A stretch of DNA of 64,000 nucleotides from Thalassobacterium sedimentorum. GTDB lineage: Bacteria > Verrucomicrobiota > Verrucomicrobiia > Opitutales > Coraliomargaritaceae. Position numbers and translations under genes: made by a program. The stretch lies in NCBI RefSeq assembly GCF_031127905.1, contig NZ_JARXIC010000008.1, positions 62,001 to 126,000 on the forward strand, read 5' to 3'. A model generated the notes under the pieces. It did no database searches. It was not told the origin of the DNA and worked only from the letters and a program-made list of their open reading frames with translations. Positions 62,846 through 64,000 of this stretch are shown one piece after another (position 1 is the first letter of the stretch; every line of letters begins with the position of its first letter).

Positions 62846-63049
62846 TCACCCGATTACAGAATTTGGCTTAAACAGCTGTAGCACCTCATCATAAAGATCA
62901 GTAATTCTAAACGGGGTAAACTCATCTGCGAACAGTCCTGATGTAAACGTGAGCAAATGGTGCAAAGTCACTACCGGGTAATCCTGTTCAAATTCAGGCA
63001 ACCTACGCATCACTGACACATCAATGTCTAGACGCTCCGAATCGGTCAT
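62846..63049 (-). pseudogene. Beta-lactamase-family (class C serine hydrolase) fragment
   Basis: A 67-codon frame with an ATG at 63049. LDIDVSVMRRLPEF and VVTLHHLLTFTSGLF match the stretch of class C beta-lactamase-like hydrolases that reads 'LDDPVxxYLPEF...VTIRHLLTHTSGL'. The upstream SxxK active site and the downstream YxN and C-terminal domains are absent. The remaining 25 residues do not look like the family. It is most likely the leftover of a truncated esterase or serine-hydrolase gene; expression as a small protein is unlikely. Confidence 0.55.
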
Positions 63050-63185
63050 CGATCAGGCATAAAATGAATCATCTAGGTTTGGACCATTCCAAGGCAACTT
63101 ACAATTGCTTCAGAAAATAGTTGCATCAACTCATTGATCCAGGCTAATCGCAGCCCATTCCTCCGCAACAGGATAACATTTTTTT

Positions 63186-63980
63186 TTAATCTAACAACAC
63201 ACGCACCAACTGCCAATGTGAGCTCCCCTTAACCGGCTCCAAGAAGACCAGGCTAACACGCTCCGAAGGAAGGGCCAAGGAAGTCGTAAGCACTGGCTTC
63301 CAACTGTCCGCTACTTTAGTCGCAATTTTAATGACATGACGCCCTGCTTCCTTTGGAGCTTCTAAGCTCTGCATCCCCCCAGCCTGAATCATAGCTCGTC
63401 TATCATCATATTGAAAAGCCACATTCTGATCTGATAAATTGACGAAAACGGGTTCCCCAGGCTTAAAGTGTGTAGAGCCAATATTAATAACTTGAGCGCG
63501 CTGTAATTCCCCCCACTCTTCACTTGTCTCTGTTGCTCCGGGATAAAGGAAAGCCATAAGATTTGTTGCCCCCTGGGGTATTCTGACTACACAATAAGGC
63601 TCCATACGAGTCATCAGTTCCCCAGTTTCAGGATTTCGAACTTCTTCTTCCGTATACAGAATAAGTGGATCAGGTCCCGTATAACGCATTTTAGAGGTAC
63701 GATAAGCAGCCCGTGTTTGGAAGCTCTTCCACTCTTGATTGACTCGATAATGAAGCTTAGGCGCAGGCGTTTGCGTTGAACCGTATTCAGCATAACGCTG
63801 ATTCTGCCAATAGTAGACGGAAAACTGGATTGAAACGATTGCTTCATCTGATTCCTGCTTTACTTGAGCCCCAGAAGGCGCCAATCCAATGAAAAATGAT
63901 AAAAAAAACACCAACAGCAGATGGCGATAAATAGCTGTAAATGCATTGTAGCAGACGAAACGATTCGAATTGTATGACAT
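63186..63980 (-). CDS. Hypothetical secreted protein
   Basis: A 264-residue protein with an N-terminal signal sequence (LLLVFFLSFFIGLAPSGAQ) and a mature domain that appears all-beta (YRVNQEWKSFQTRAAYRTS; GPDPLILYTEEEVRNPETGE; FLYPGATETSEEWGEL; PVFVNLSDQNVAFQY). The mature part contains one Cys and no recognised catalytic motif. I do not recognise the family. Such small secreted proteins of unknown function are common in Opitutae genomes. The gene ends 136 bp before the beta-lactamase fragment on the same strand. Nothing in its surroundings points to a specific role. Confidence 0.65.
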   Translation of the reverse strand: MSYNSNRFVCYNAFTAIYRHLLLVFFLSFFIGLAPSGAQVKQESDEAIVSIQFSVYYWQNQRYAEYGSTQTPAPKLHYRVNQEWKSFQTRAAYRTSKMRYTGPDPLILYTEEEVRNPETGELMTRMEPYCVVRIPQGATNLMAFLYPGATETSEEWGELQRAQVINIGSTHFKPGEPVFVNLSDQNVAFQYDDRRAMIQAGGMQSLEAPKEAGRHVIKIATKVADSWKPVLTTSLALPSERVSLVFLEPVKGSSHWQLVRVLLD

Positions 63981-64000
63981 GGATAATATACTCGTTAAAT

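Noticed and set aside
1-64000. tRNA, rRNA or CRISPR array
   Set aside because: No cloverleaf with CCA-like arms, rRNA signature or regularly spaced direct repeats were noticed; short tRNAs could still be missed by eye.

Overview
The window looks like a chromosomal segment of a marine Verrucomicrobiota bacterium, probably class Opitutae (Puniceicoccales/Coraliomargarita-Lentimonas type). This is inferred from short PEP-CTERM anchors ending in RRRR, a large secreted sulfatase and sialate O-acetylesterase repertoire, a GPH sugar symporter and a succinate-propionate module. Taxonomy was not tested by any search. No rRNA, tRNA or CRISPR array was seen.

Region 1 (1-13783) is mostly housekeeping. 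It holds two tandem type IV pilus retraction ATPases, a GAF-response regulator with glgB, and a sugar-acid catabolic operon (enolase-superfamily dehydratase, an unlisted 47-aa ORF, an SDR) facing a divergent AraC regulator. A PAS histidine kinase and sucCD with a clear terminator follow. The region ends with a short CAT/condensation-fold acyltransferase and a FadL-type outer-membrane channel.

Region 2 (14266-28196) is the most striking part. A single-module fully reducing type I polyketide synthase (KS-AT-DH-ER-KR-ACP, no thioesterase) is followed by a PhcB-like SAM methyltransferase, a six-TM hybrid histidine kinase with two kinase cores, and three response regulators carrying kinase-like tails. 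The four genes after the PKS mirror the gene content of the Ralstonia phcBSRQ quorum-sensing operon. The locus therefore reads as a self-contained make-modify-sense circuit for a polyketide or fatty-acid-derived signal. The upstream acyltransferase and FadL channel may belong to it.

Region 3 (28193-40285) is a methylmalonyl-CoA locus: meaB, a succinate/acyl-CoA transferase, a sodium-pumping methylmalonyl-CoA decarboxylase (alpha, gamma, biotin carrier, and a beta subunit with an unusual internal domain), epimerase, and divergently mutA-mutB. With sucCD it forms a succinate-to-propionate pathway that conserves energy as a Na+ gradient.

Region 4 (40286-64000) is an accessory polysaccharide-utilisation region. 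It has three sulfatases, two SGNH-type sialate O-acetylesterases, a GPH symporter, two large secreted toroid-like proteins that may be lyases, a DUF1961 protein, an AraC regulator and three PEP-CTERM proteins. It also carries decay and rearrangement: an IS5-like transposase fragment, an AraC tail fragment, a beta-lactamase-family fragment, an enzyme with a PEP-CTERM-type domain grafted on without its anchor, and a large protein whose last domain is internally deleted and frameshifted. A 15-bp motif recurs upstream of several of these genes.
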